NCBI GenBank assembly: GCA_018136815.1
Contig: CM030932.1
Coordinates: forward strand, 3,274,614-3,338,613
Length of the DNA stretch: 64,000 nt
From: Isochrysis galbana
Lineage: Eukaryota > Haptophyta > Isochrysidales > Isochrysidaceae
Direction of reading: 5' to 3'
Position numbers and translations under genes: made by a program. This document shows, piece after piece, positions 52,453-64,000 of this stretch (positions are counted from its first letter, which is position 1; every line of letters begins with the position of its first letter). The notes beneath the pieces are model-generated. The model worked only from the letters and a program-made list of their open reading frames with translations. It searched no databases and was not told where the DNA came from.

Positions 52453-53734
52453 GTGGTCCTAGTTTCTAGGACTAGGACGGAATTTTTGGTCCGCAAATCG
52501 GCGGTTGTCCAATTCAATCGCCTGAGCGCCTTTCTTGCGCGCTCGGCGGTCCGCCTTCTGTGCCTAGTGTTAGGCCACTACTTCGACGACTTCTGCGTCG
52601 TGGACCCGGATTTCGCAGCCGGTGGTCATGTCCTTCTGCGGTCGTATGCTTCCCTCTTGGGGTTCCCCTTAGTTAGCGGGGGCCTCGCTCGGGCAAGGCA
52701 AGTCTGTCGCGCCCGCGAGGTCCGGCGTCTTCCTCGGCGTCTTCCACGACTTCTCGCGCTTTGCTGCGGAGCGGGTGGTCACGTCGGTCGTGGCTGATGC
52801 TTCCCTCCGCAAGACGGTGGCGGAACTTCGTGGCGCTCTGGCGTTGAAGCGGTGTGTAGGCCTCTCGAAATTGGTGGGACGCTTGCAGTTTGTCCTCTCG
52901 TGGTCGGCCCACCGCTTTGGCCGGGCTGCTCTTCAGCCCTTGCATGCGTTGACGGCGATGCACCCGGACGCCCCCCTCTCTGAGTCGGCGCGAGAGTCTT
53001 TGTCTTTTCTCTTACACATGCTGGCAGGGCCTGATGGGTCTCCCCGGCTCCGGCCGCACCTCTTCCGTCTCGCCCGCCCGGAGCGCCCGGTTTCTCGCCC
53101 GGTCGTCATCTGGTCCGACGCTATGTGGGAGCCTAGTGCGCCGGTTCCCGATGGCATCGGCTTCGTCGTATTCGTGCCGGCTGAGGACGTTTCCGCCTCG
53201 GGCGTCCTTTTCCGTGGGGTGCACCTGCCTCCCGGGGAGTGGTTTCACATGTCGTCTCGAGCGGGTGATGCCCTCCTGTCTTCGTTGGCGGCTCGCGCTC
53301 AGCATGTCAACCAGCTTGAGATACTCGCGGCTGTCTCGGCTTACTTCTCTCTCCGAGGGCTTTTGTCGGGCCGCCGGGTCCTTCACTTCATTGACAACTC
53401 GTCCGCCTTGGGTGCCTTGGTCAAGGGCTACTCTTCGTCCGTCGACTCGGCGCGCTTGGTTCACGCCTTTTGGGCGGTTGTCTTGGCGTCTCGCGTGGAC
53501 GTGTGGTTCGAATATGTGCGTTCCTCGGCTAACATTGCCGACTGGCCCTCTCGGGGTGTTACGGCAGACCTCGCTAACGTTTTCCGGTCCACCCCCGTGT
53601 GCGCGGTGGTTCCTCCTCTCCTTTCCTGGCGTGCGGTGTACGACTCCGTGGTTGCTGAGGTCGGTTCCTCTGCTAGCCGTCGCTCCGATCGTCCGCGCGC
53701 GCGCGGTCGTAAGCGTCGGCGAGTGCATTTGTAG
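52453..53734 (+). pseudogene. Reverse transcriptase/RNase H relic of a retroelement
   Basis: The first frame (to about 52700) holds the RT catalytic box HYFDDFCVVDP. After a one-base frame change near 52690-52740 the second frame continues GVFLGVFHDFSRF into the RT connection and an RNase H fold: SDAMWEP (first Asp), NQLEILAAVSAYFSL (Glu), HFIDNSSALGALVKG (Asp) and ANIADWPSRG (last Asp). All four RNase H acidic residues look present. 5'-truncated in RT. It lacks integrase or tyrosine recombinase downstream, although DIRS-type elements would have one. It could belong to the same family as the methyltransferase element at the left edge, which lacks this part, but that cannot be shown here. Confidence 0.8.
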
Positions 53735-54007
53735 TGGTTTCCACTCGCCCTCGCTGTGGTCGGCTTTGGCTGCTTGCCCCCTTTGCCGCCCGGGCCCGTG
53801 GGCTTTGCTCCGGCCTGGATCGCATCGGGTGGGTCGCCGCCGGCACGAAGCTTCGGGAGGGACCCGTGGGAGGCGGCCAGGGCCCCACGTGTCCCTGCCC
53901 GTAGCTTCCCATCTTCACCCAACGCATCAGTGATGCCTGTGGGAAGCAAGGAGCTAGTTCTCATAATTAGTGACGGGGCCACAGTAGAGTACCGAAACAT
54001 GCAAATC
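53735..54007. other. No supported gene
   Basis: 3' flank of the RT/RNase H relic. Confidence 0.5.
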
Positions 54008-55291
<1,284 letters not shown>

Positions 55292-55896
55292 CCTACGGCT
55301 TGCTCCTTCTTCTTCTTCTTCCCGTCTCTCCTCTGTTCCTCTCTTCTCCTCTCTCTCTCTCGTATATATCTCCGTGTCCCGAGTAGAGTAAAGAGAGATG
55401 TCCGGAGTTGATGTGCCTGAATGAAGCGCCAACAGAAGAGGGCAATCTCTCTTCTTTCATGAGCTGTCTTACTAAACGCCCAACACTGCTTCTTTCACTG
55501 AGAGGGAGGAGACGCGAGTAGTCGTGCAGCAGCGGCGGAGAAAAAGGAGAGAGAGCGAGGAGAGCGGGGAAGGAGAAGAAGAGAGAGATATCCGGGCTGT
55601 CACAACTCTTTGCACCCCCCCCCCCCCCTTCCCCGTCGTCAAACTCCCCCCCCCCCCCCCGCCCCCCCCCCTCTCTTCTTTTTCTCTCCCTCCGCTCCAT
55701 CCGCCCGCCCGCCCGCGAAGCCGAGGTGGCCTTGACTGCCACCGCCGCCGCCGCCCGCCCTCTCTCCCTTTCCCCCTCTTCGCGTCGCCCCTCTCCCTGC
55801 GTCCTCCCCCCCCTGCCCGCACTCCCCCTTCCCCCTCTCCACGTACTACGCCACCACTATTCACTTTGCCTCCGCCAGCCGTCACCGCTGCGCACG
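55292..55896. other. 5' flank of the ALDH-like gene, no gene
   Basis: Pyrimidine-rich with polyC runs (55613-55670). Overlapping long frames on both strands are composition artefacts. Confidence 0.55.
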
Positions 55897-58800
55897 ATGG
55901 CAAGCTTTGGCCGCCGTGCCTTTCACTTTGCCTCGCCATCATACGCTCGCTGCCTGCTGCCACGCGTCGCGGTGGAGCGCGCGCCACTCGTGGCGGCCGC
56001 GCTTTCGGAGCTCAACCGCCGCTCGCCCAAAGCCTGGGCCAACGACCCTGTTGCCTCGCTGCTGCGCGGCCACCGGCTCGACGGCGGACGCTCCGTGCCC
56101 ACCCTCGACGCATTTGGTCAGGAGAACGGCGTGCAGCTCCTCGCGAACGACGAAGAGATGCAGGAGCGCCACCCGCCGCCGCGTGCCCTACCACTCGCCA
56201 GGCCGCCCGCCATCCAGACGCCCAACCTGCCGTTCGCTCAGTATGCCGTGCGCCCAGCACTCCCACGCCCACGCGTGCAGGCCATGATTGACCACGCTCA
56301 GCACTACGTGGGGCCGCGCGACGATTTCCGCAAGGCGGTTAGGGACGCCGAGGACCGCATGCTTGGGGAGCACGCGGGCGAGCTGATAGCCAACCAGGTG
56401 CTCGACTTTGGCAAGCAAGATGGGGTGACCGAGATCGAGGAGGCACGTCAGGTGCGCAGGCAACACTCACCCTGGCAACGTCTCCCCCTCCCCCCAAAGC
56501 ACGCGGTGCCGCGCCGCGTCGCACACCCGCGTCGCCCGTCAGCCTGCACCCCGTGCCTCGGCAGGCCAACGCGGTCGAGCAACGGCTGACCGACTTGCTT
56601 TGGGAGGCGGAGGAGGCGGGCCAGCTGAGCGTGCCGCGACGCGTGGCACTTGTCCCGTGCGTCTCCAACTTCTCGCACTTCCTCGACATGTGCCGAAAGG
56701 TGGGCAGCGCGCGCGCGCGCGCAGTGAGGGGCGCTCGCTTTGCCACGGCCTTGTGGGGCACACGGTCACGCCCGCCGCCGCCGTCGCAGGTCTGCCGCAA
56801 CATCGAGATAGGTGTGCCGGTGATCGTCCTCTCGCGGGCGCACACCACGCAGTACCCGTACCGATGGGCCCAGCTGCTCAACCGGGAGCTGCAGGTGACT
56901 GATCGAGTGGCCCGCCCGCCTCCACCTGCCCACTTGGCAGCTCGGTTCTGCTCACTGCGCCACCCGCCCGCCCTTGGGAAGGTCAACGGGGTCGACGCTT
57001 CTCTCCTCACCTTCTGCTCAGCCGACCTTGCAGCTCAGCAACTCCTGATGGAAACTTCAGCTGCGGCTGCAGCTGCCGATCCCACAGCATCGGACGCGCC
57101 GCTGACGCCCTTCCTCTTCACTGGCGCGCGGGGTCTCGCCGCAAAGATCAAGGCCAAGCATGCCCCTGGCATGATTGCCTCGACGCAGGCGCGCCGCCCC
57201 ACGCTCCTTCCGGCCACCGGCCGCTGCACCCGACGGCCTGCCCTGCCGTGCCCACATGCCCGACAGCCGCTCGGCCCCTGCGCGACGCCACATGCCTCGA
57301 CGGCCGCACCAGCAACCCGTCTTCGCCACCTCACCCGTGTCTTCCGCCTTCCGGCAGGGCCCAAACCTCATGGTTGCGCTTGGCCTTTCGCGCCCCATCG
57401 CAAAAGCCGTGGCCGCCTCCTCCACCATCGAGCATTCTGGCCAGTGCACCGCGCTGCGTGTGCTGCTCGCCCCCGAAGAGCAGGCGCGCTGCCCCACGCG
57501 CCCCGCCACGGCGACCCCGCCCCCCCTTCCGGGCGTGCATGTCCAGCTGGCGACGAGCTGTAGAGCCCACCCTTCACCGCGTCGAGCTCCCCCTTTCTGA
57601 CCCATCTTCCTCTTGGCGCTCCTATACCATCTAGGTGACGAAGGAGGCCATAGAAGAGATGCTCGGCCCCGAGAACACCCCGGCCAGCGGCTCGGCTTCC
57701 GAGTACCTCTCACAAGGCGTCTTCACTGGTCTCCTTGAGCCGGCCCCTGCCAACGATATGGGCGGCACCTTTGCGCCGCCAGGTGTGCGTCCTGCCCTTA
57801 GAGCACCTCGCCTTACCATCACCGAGCATGGAGGCGAAGTGAATGCCGCGGCAGGGGGGCACGCCCGCTCGGTTCGTGCCCCTGTCCCTACCTGACAGGC
57901 CAGATTCTCTCTGCCTGTCCGTATCGGCAGGATATACATCCCACCCGCTCTTGCCCAAGATCTCATACCGACTGCGCCAAGGGCTTCCCGATGCGCCTAT
58001 TGGCGATCGGCTGGCCGCCGGCAGCAATGAGGAGTTGCGCGAACATTGGCGGCAGGTGGTGCTCGACATCGTGACGCCAACCGGCGAAAGTATCGACTCG
58101 GACAAGACGGCCGATGATGTTGGTGAGCCTTGTGCGGCCCGTGCGGTCGCCCTTTTTGTGCGCTGTGCCACGCATCGTCGCATCAGCAAGCCACGCGCCT
58201 TGCTCCTCCTAAGCTGCGAATGCTGCTGTGGGCCGTGTGGGCTCCGCCGCCTAACAAGGGAGCCAAACATTCAAATGTTGCCACCCCACGCTAAAGCTCC
58301 TCCGAGTCCCACCTCCCCGATCCAGTTTCTCCCGTCCCCGCCCCGCCCCGCCCGCCGTGCAGCTGCCTGGCTCATCAAGCATCAGCCCATCACCCTGACG
58401 GTCAACGGCGCCACGGGTGACTTGGAGTACTCGACCGCAACTGCCTCGCATGCCACTGCAGCCTTCCACGCCAATGCCGCCGAGGCTGCGGCCGAGTGGG
58501 CCGCTTCGAGGCAACAGACCCGCCGAAACGAGGCGGCGGCCGAGGCGGCGTTGGATAGCGCGCCAGTCGCGTCACACCTCCGGTGAGTCGCAAAGTGGAG
58601 CAAGGGTATCGGCGGATGGGCTCAAGGTGATGTGATGGAATCGGCATAGGCGACCTCGTTGGCACGTCAACTCCTTCTCAACACCCCCACCCCCACCCCA
58701 GATTTGCTCGTCGAGTGTTTGAACGATCGGCAGTGTGTGTCATATCCGTTGGCGACGCCGGCAAGCCGGCCCTCTCGGCGCAGGTGGCCGCCAAGCGCCC

Positions 58801-60154
58801 TGCGATAGCAGGCTCTTCCCGCCCAGAGCGATTCGGCCGGAGGACCGCCGTCCCGCTGAGCGCTGTGCCCTCGTTTTCATCGTTCAGCGCGCGCCGCCAA
58901 GGGGCTCTCTCCTCTATTCCGCCCACTGACGCATTCTAACCACCCGGTGTCTCACGTGTAGGCGCGCCCGCAGGACGGCGAGTGCTTCGGCGAGCTGCCC
59001 CCGCTTCACATGATGTCGGAGGTGACCACCTTCCCAATGGTGGTGCCATCTGCCCAGGCTGCGTACTATGCACACTACACGCGGCCCTACCTCTTCTCTC
59101 TCGCCGACGCCTCCACACCGCTTGAAGACCACTTGAAGGACCTAGCAACTGGCCGCATAGGCGCAGATCTAGAACTCACTGATGACGAAGTCGCCGACAT
59201 CGGCGTCGCGGGCGCAGCAGCTGCGCCGGTTGTCGCCGCTTTCTCCAAGGCGGCGCGAGAGCCGCTCACTCGCGGATACTTGCGTGTGATTGGGGGATAC
59301 CTTGTGGGAGCTGCCGCTGGCCCGCCACGCCGCGGAGTCGGAGAGCGGACGTCGCTGTATGGCTGGCAGCGCCCGCCGATGGACGGGCGGCATACCGCGC
59401 TCCGGTGCGGGCCATACTTGACGCTTGACCAACTTCTTCCTCACATACTTCCCTTTGCGTTAACGAATGCAAGGGCGCAGGTGTGACGGGAGCCGCGCCC
59501 AGTGAAGAGAGCTTCACCACTTGAGCGGGAGTGTGGCGCGCTTCACGACGGCTTTCACACTCCCAATCCTATGACCCGCTCTCGTCATGTGTTAGTGCAT
59601 GCTATCGGTCGACCCTGGTAACGAGGAGATTTTGGAGGGTCTCACGAAGCTCGCCCTCGACATCCCGGTGAGCCCGCCACATGCAGCCTCGCGCCGCTTC
59701 TTGCCCCCCCCCCCCGCCCCCCGCCCCTGTTTGGAGTCAGGTGTTTACCATCGGCTTTTCTCTCCTCACCACTGAAGCGCCCTCGCCGTGCAGGGCCTCG
59801 ACGACATGCCGCTCTTAATCCACGCTGAGGCGCAGTTCGCTGATGCCGCTGTACAGGCGAACGTGCTGCGCACTCTTCGCGTAGACGAGCCCGCCATCAC
59901 GCGCCACCCCTATCCCATGGCCCAGCAGTTCGTCTCGCGACTCTTCACGCTTGGTGAGCAGACCCGTGAGCTCCCTGTCCAGATCGCCCCCACGGGTGCA
60001 CATGTGCTCACGGCGCGTCGAGATCTTGCGGTCTGCATCTTGACTACACGTACACCCTGCAGGTCATGTGAAGAGCTCGCGCCCAAAAGACGAGATCTTC
60101 GCTGAGTACTTTGTGAACAGTCCAAAGTGGCTCCGTGTCGGCGCCTGGGATTGA
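55897..60154 (+). CDS. Divergent aldehyde dehydrogenase superfamily protein, 13 exons
   Basis: Exons: 55897-56451, 56565-56699, 56790-56894, 56982-57188, 57358-57483, 57635-57782, 57931-58122, 58363-58582, 58702-58732, 58962-59480, 59596-59667, 59794-59953, 60063-60154; phases agree throughout, giving 853 residues ending at TGA. The ALDH order is visible: GVPVIVLSRAHTTQYPYRWA (cofactor-domain strand and helix), NGVDASLLTFC, PFLFTGARGLAAKIKA (like FTGS..G..I), GPNLMVALGL, then EHSGQCTALRVLLAP with a candidate catalytic Cys (C364). The general-base ELGG block is replaced by STQG, so activity is uncertain. The basic N-terminus (MASFGRRAFHFASPSYARCL) could be a mitochondrial presequence. The protein is longer than usual (~500), and the C-terminal ~350 residues are poorly matched. 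Introns 4 and 5 start with GC. Exon 9 is the least certain. Confidence 0.65.
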
Positions 60155-61626
60155 GAGGCTACTGCAGTTGCAGGTCACACGGGGCGTCTTGCTTGAAAGA
60201 AGACGTGGGCTAAGAACCAAAGCGGCCGAGCACGCTTGCTCCCACTAGTAGATGTAGGTAGATGTAGCGCTTTGGCGCTACTTTCGCCTTCAACCTCGAG
60301 CTGAGAAGCGATGCTGCGAGCGCGGGGAGGGCTCAAGGCGAGCACGCCAGCGCGAGAGCCGTAGAATGCGCTTGGGAACGGGCAATTCGCCTGAAGAGGA
60401 TGCACTGCCACCATGCATACCGCGCCTACGTTGGTCACCAGCACATGTCCGTCGGGGGTTGTTCGCAGCAACATATTGACACGCCGTACGTGGATGTGCT
60501 ATCATGGCCTACTACTGCTTGGTCGATATTTCATCTCCCTCTCTTGCAGCGTCCGCGGAGCGCAGTCGCACCATCCATCTGTCAACTCGCTGATCCGTCG
60601 CAACTCGTGACGAGAACACCCAACGCTGTTGTCGAGGAGCTAACAGAAGAGTATGCCTAGGCGCATCTCACCCAAATGTCTTTCCCCTCCGGCAAACAAC
60701 CATAGCGGCTTGGGCCAATCGCCATCCGGCGGTCGAGGGGTCTAGCCTCTTCCCTCGACCAGCTTCCCATCGGCACGACCCCCACCCAATCCCCCCCACC
60801 CCGCCTGCGCGTCCTGCCAAGCCCGCTCACAACTCCCCATTGCACTCCGCTCGATCGTGATTTGAAAGCGTAATTTCCGGTGAGCCCCGTGTCGTCTCCT
60901 AGCCTCTTTCTCACACCCTCAAGTACTTCTCGAGTGGTACGAGCCATGATCTAATTCGTTGTCCATAATTGTCCGATTACCGATTAGCTGATTGACTCGC
61001 TCATTTTCCTGTAGCGGTCAAGTAGCAAGTAGACCGTACGATCAGAATTTGCCTTTCCTTGCCGCCTATGTACAAGCAATAGGCCTAGGGTAGTGGTAGG
61101 GCGGTCAAACACTTTAACTTCCAAAGGTGTACAAATGAAAAAGTCAGGATTGAGATTGAGGAAATATACCAAAGTAAAGCAGCGGTAGAAACCCCGGGAA
61201 ACACCTAGCTAGCACATATTCGGTGCCCTTTGGGCCCCAGACCCCTCCCGGGAGCCCCCACAACGAAGCGTAACCCAAAAACGGCAAAACGGGGCTAAAT
61301 ACACTCTCGGAGAGTCCGAATTCACAATGACGCGGGGCGCGCTGCGAGACCATTCTTTCTCGTTCCTCAGTCCGGTGTCCGGCCCGCGGCAGGCCCCATT
61401 TACCAGCAAGGAGCCGCCCAGCCAGCGAAGCCAATTGCCAATTGCGCGCGACGCGCCCTGCGTGCACTGGGGGGAGGACAAATACCGAGGGGAGGGGGCA
61501 GTGTCCCCTCCCCCCGGTACCACTCGTACACCTGGCTCGTCAGGCATGGCGGGATTCCGGGACTGAAAAGTTGTGTCCAAATAGCTAGTGGGGTTGGCTA
61601 GGATATAACATTAATAATTTATTTAT
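60155..61626. other. Intergenic, no supported gene
   Basis: Contains TAGATGTAGGTAGATGTAG (60248) and GGTAGGGCGGTCAAACA (61095), the latter also at 30840. Short frames on both strands lack recognisable motifs. Composition drops in GC near 60940-61150 and 61600-61630. Confidence 0.5.
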
Positions 61627-61866
61627 TTGGGTCCTCGTCTGTGTCGACGAGACGCTCTTATCGTCGATAATGACCCATCTCTACGCGAGTCCTTCGTGAG
61701 TGATCTTGGCATACGCTTTCCAATCGAAGACAAGGGTGAGCTCTCCTGGATTCTGAACGTTGCTATCACCCGAAATATAGGGACACCCGTGAGATTACCC
61801 TTACCCTCTCACAATCCCTATACATTTCCGACCTCCTTCAACGTCATGAGTCCTTGCCATTGGTGA
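61627..61866 (+). pseudogene. Ty1/copia-type reverse transcriptase fragment
   Basis: A short frame with ALIVDNDPSLRESFVSDLGI and IEDKGELSWILNVAITRN, then after a frame change TLSQSLYISDLLQRHESL. This is the copia RT segment that follows the YVDD box (here damaged, VLVCVDE..). It is frameshifted at both ends and truncated on both sides. Confidence 0.75.
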
Positions 61867-61976
61867 AAGCAACACACCAGGTTTCGACGCTTTGTCGCAT
61901 CCGCGATCGACCTTTTTGTTTTAGAAGTTGTTAGCGTTTCTATGTTCCCTCCTTACAGGCTAGCCACTAGTCGCCG

Positions 61977-62276
61977 TCGCAGGGTCCTGCATTCGTCCAT
62001 TCGCCCTTGTTGCCCTCGCCTCCTTTGTCGCCTCCCTGCCAGGGCCCCAGCCCCAGCCTCCTCTGCCCCCTGAGCTGGCCTCCAGGAGCCTCCAGGGGCC
62101 GCCAGAGGGCAGCTGCAGCTGGAGGCCTGCCGCAGGCGCGCCATCGCGCGTGCCGCAGGAGAGGGGAGAGAGAGCGCGGAGAAGGGGGTGGGCGCGAGCG
62201 AGAGCTCCGCCCACCGGAAAATCGGTAAGTCTCGCGCCTGTTTACAGGATAAGACGAGACAGGGTCGGCCGCCCAC
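61977..62276 (-). repeat. GC-rich retroposon-like repeat, copy E (part 1)
   Basis: Reverse orientation of copy B's left and middle parts (GAGCTGGCCTCCAGGAGCCT, CTGTTTACAGG, GGCCGCCCACT). The unit is interrupted at 62277 by a solo LTR and resumes at 62630. Confidence 0.85.
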
Positions 62277-62629
62277 TGTCGAATCAAGCTTGAGCTTGAT
62301 CGTGGCAAGTCTCAGCGGGGCTAGGGGCATGGAGTGAAGAGAAGTCTTGAGAGAGGGGGGGAAAGGGCGCGCTACATCGCGACGAGGACTCACGAGACAC
62401 CACCCCACATCACTCACTCACCAACAAGAAAACTCCGAAAGCTAACGCAACATCGCACAAACAAACCAATTAAACGAGAGAAACGAATGCAAATTCGACG
62501 TGCAATGCGGCGGAGCTTCGAGACAACTCATTGGCGAAAACAAAACTCACTCGATTTTCTTTACACACACCTCACATCGATAGAAGCACCGCATCCGCCT
62601 AGAGTATGTAAAATACTCTGGATGCGACA
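62277..62629. mobile_element. Solo LTR of a retrotransposon
   Basis: 353 bases beginning TGTCGAATC and ending GATGCGACA, i.e. TG...CA with short inverted ends. It is flanked by a perfect 5-bp duplication CCCAC (62272-62276 and 62630-62634). Copy B at 24364-24371 provides the empty site (GCCCACTCGGAGAC in reverse). Contains no ORF. Confidence 0.88.
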
Positions 62630-62745
62630 CCCACTCGGAGACACAGGAGGAAGGGGGGGAAAGATCAACGGGGGGGGGCGCGGGCCACCGGACCATATCT
62701 AAGCCCTCCACCCCAATCCCCCTAGTAGTGTACGGGGGTATCGCG
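62630..62745 (-). repeat. GC-rich retroposon-like repeat, copy E (part 2)
   Basis: CGGAGACACAGGAGGAAGG ... CCACCGGACCATATCTAAGC, ending near CCCCTAGTAGTGTACGGGGG. Colinear with copy B once the solo LTR is removed. Confidence 0.85.
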
Positions 62746-62829
62746 CTGGCTGCCAGGGAGCAGCCAGGGCGGCAACAAAAAGCAGGAGGGTCATGACAGA
62801 CAGTGAGTGAGACAGTGCTACAGGGGTGG

Positions 62830-63010
62830 AGTCTAGAAAAAAAAATCTTAAAAAACTAGCCGCTACATGCACGGCGTGAGGCAGATTGCTAGTGCTACTC
62901 CTAACTACCCTCCCTTTCCTATCACACCCCTTTCCCCCCCCCCCCGTTTTCTTTCCTAGCAAATGGAGGGGGGGGAGGCCGCGCGCGCTGCTTCGACCAG
63001 GGGCGTGAGA
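62830..63010 (-). repeat. Dispersed repeat family H, copy 6
   Basis: AAAAAAAAATCTTAAAAAAC, CGCTACATGCACGGCGTGAG, GCCGCGCGCGCTGCTTCGAC. Closest match 10485-10700. It lies 125 bases before the ORF at the window edge. Confidence 0.7.
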
Positions 63011-63135
63011 TAGAGGGGGTAAGAGTGAGTGGAGTCCTTGTTTGGGTGTGTTTTACCGCCCCCCAAGGGGTCGGCCCTCTGAAGAAACCTTCTCCTTAGT
63101 TCGGGGGGTTCAAAACTATTGTTATAGTTTTAGCG

Positions 63136-64000
63136 ATGGAGCGCGCGCCGACCGCTCCCACCTCCCAGCCCCCCGCCGCCACGACGCCCCACCGGGGCCG
63201 CCCCAAGCCGCCGGAGCCAAAGCGCTCACAGGCCGCCCCCCTGACTGACAGCGATGTTGACATGTACCTTCCGCCCTCGCCGCCCCAACAGCCACACAAG
63301 CAGGGAACAGGCAGAGTCCTGTTCCCTGCAGACCAACAGGGCCAGCAGCTGGCCCTCCCACCAGCTTCTGCCGCCGCTCCACCACAACAAGGACACCCCA
63401 TGGTGGGTGGCAGCCCTGCTGCCACCCCCATGGAGGCAACTCCTACCTGCAGTGCACCCCTCGGGGGCGGGCACTTCACTCAACAAACAATCTTGGGAGC
63501 CTTTACGGCTTCCAACCCCTCAAACATCAACCCACAGAAATCATACGCTCAGGCGGCCGGCCCCAAAGGGAAGCAACCACAAGAAGCACAGAGGGCCCCA
63601 TCTTTGCCTCCTCAACATCCACCGCCGCCCTCGCGCAAGCGAGCAGACCCGCAGTCGGAACCGAAGCCGAACCAAACACACAACACACAATTCGCCTCAC
63701 CACCCCATGATGATGAGGAGGAACCGGATGACACTCCTTTCTTCATTCAGCTAGCTCAGCTGGCTGATGACAAAAAGGAGATTAAGAGTGAGGATGTAGC
63801 AACCTACATGAAATTCCTTCTCTCAAAGCTTGAGGGTCTCGATGCCACCCCAGATGGGATGGATAAAGGACGCAAAGGTCCATGGATCTTTTATGTCGAT
63901 GAAGACGCGCACGACCAATTCAAGGCCGCATATGGCGATAAACTCCAAGCAGCTCTCTCGGGAGTCCAACATGAGTTTGCAGTAACCTATGGCGCTCTAG
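63136..64000 (+). CDS. Pro/Gln-rich protein, open at the window edge (possible retroelement ORF1)
   Basis: From ATG 63136 (MERAPTAPTSQPPAATTP) the frame stays open for 288 codons to the end of the window. Residues 1-185 are Pro/Gln/Ala-rich and disordered-looking. An acidic stretch follows (HDDEEEPDDTPFF), then an ordered helical part (FIQLAQLADDKKEIKSEDVA; YMKFLLSKLEGLD) and PWIFYVDEDAHDQFKAAYGD. No zinc knuckle is reached yet. The layout (disordered basic start, then a folded domain, beside repeat H) would fit ORF1 of a LINE or a gag, but a host gene is possible. Codon use is less GC-biased than in the host genes. Confidence 0.55.
   Translation, partial: MERAPTAPTSQPPAATTPHRGRPKPPEPKRSQAAPLTDSDVDMYLPPSPPQQPHKQGTGRVLFPADQQGQQLALPPASAAAPPQQGHPMVGGSPAATPMEATPTCSAPLGGGHFTQQTILGAFTASNPSNINPQKSYAQAAGPKGKQPQEAQRAPSLPPQHPPPPSRKRADPQSEPKPNQTHNTQFASPPHDDEEEPDDTPFFIQLAQLADDKKEIKSEDVATYMKFLLSKLEGLDATPDGMDKGRKGPWIFYVDEDAHDQFKAAYGDKLQAALSGVQHEFAVTYGAL

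Noticed and set aside
62277..62629. MITE / DNA transposon interpretation
   Set aside because: Ends are TG...CA with only about 9-bp inverted similarity and a 5-bp duplication, which fits a solo LTR better.

Overview
The window is nuclear DNA from a GC-rich unicellular eukaryote, most likely a microalga. The evidence is spliced genes (MCM3, an FCA-like RRM/WW protein, a candidate Mediator Med21, a zinc-regulated GTPase), a Pol III-type tRNA-His, a candidate plastid-targeted PDZ-like protein, short introns including apparent GC-AG introns, and many eukaryotic transposable elements. A haptophyte or a similar GC-rich alga would fit, but the sequence does not prove the lineage. Two runs of 100 N (2041-2140 and 44337-44436) are assembly gaps.

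Layout. 1-9469 is a retroelement on the minus strand: a gag-like ORF, then a polyprotein carrying a cytosine-C5-methyltransferase-like domain and a retropepsin, with a second damaged gag copy beyond the gap. 9470-14300 holds a tRNA-His, a dead LINE fragment, four tight palindromes, a GC-rich retroposon-like repeat and a broken IS5-type transposase. 15227-17361 (-) is the FCA-like gene. 18.4-21.2 kb is repeats and a LINE 3' half. 22.5-23.8 kb is a membrane-protein gene and 25.2-25.9 kb the PDZ-like gene. 26551-29848 (-) is a six-exon MCM3 gene with E2F-type sites upstream. 30.2-35.3 kb is repeats, a LINE 3' half and an array of small hairpins. 35.5-44.3 kb is a gene island: a zinc-finger-like gene, a 2OG-oxygenase-like gene with a partial duplication, and two unknown spliced genes separated by a TTAA-flanked MITE. 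44727-46028 is the CobW/ZNG1 GTPase.

46.6-50 kb is nested mobile DNA, including an integrase gene split by an insertion with a perfect 17-bp target duplication. 50550-51079 is the Med21-like gene. 52.4-53.7 kb is a reverse transcriptase/RNase H relic. 54.0-55.3 kb is a long inverted repeat around a CT microsatellite. 55897-60154 is a 13-exon aldehyde-dehydrogenase-like gene. The last part holds a copia RT relic, a GC-rich repeat interrupted by a clean solo LTR (62277-62629), and at the edge an open reading frame that may be a retroelement ORF1.

The host genes do not form a pathway. They are separate housekeeping and unknown genes embedded in mobile DNA. The most unusual system is the retroelement that joins a DNA-cytosine-methyltransferase-like domain to its protease. 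All exon models were made by eye from reading frame, splice signals and family conservation.
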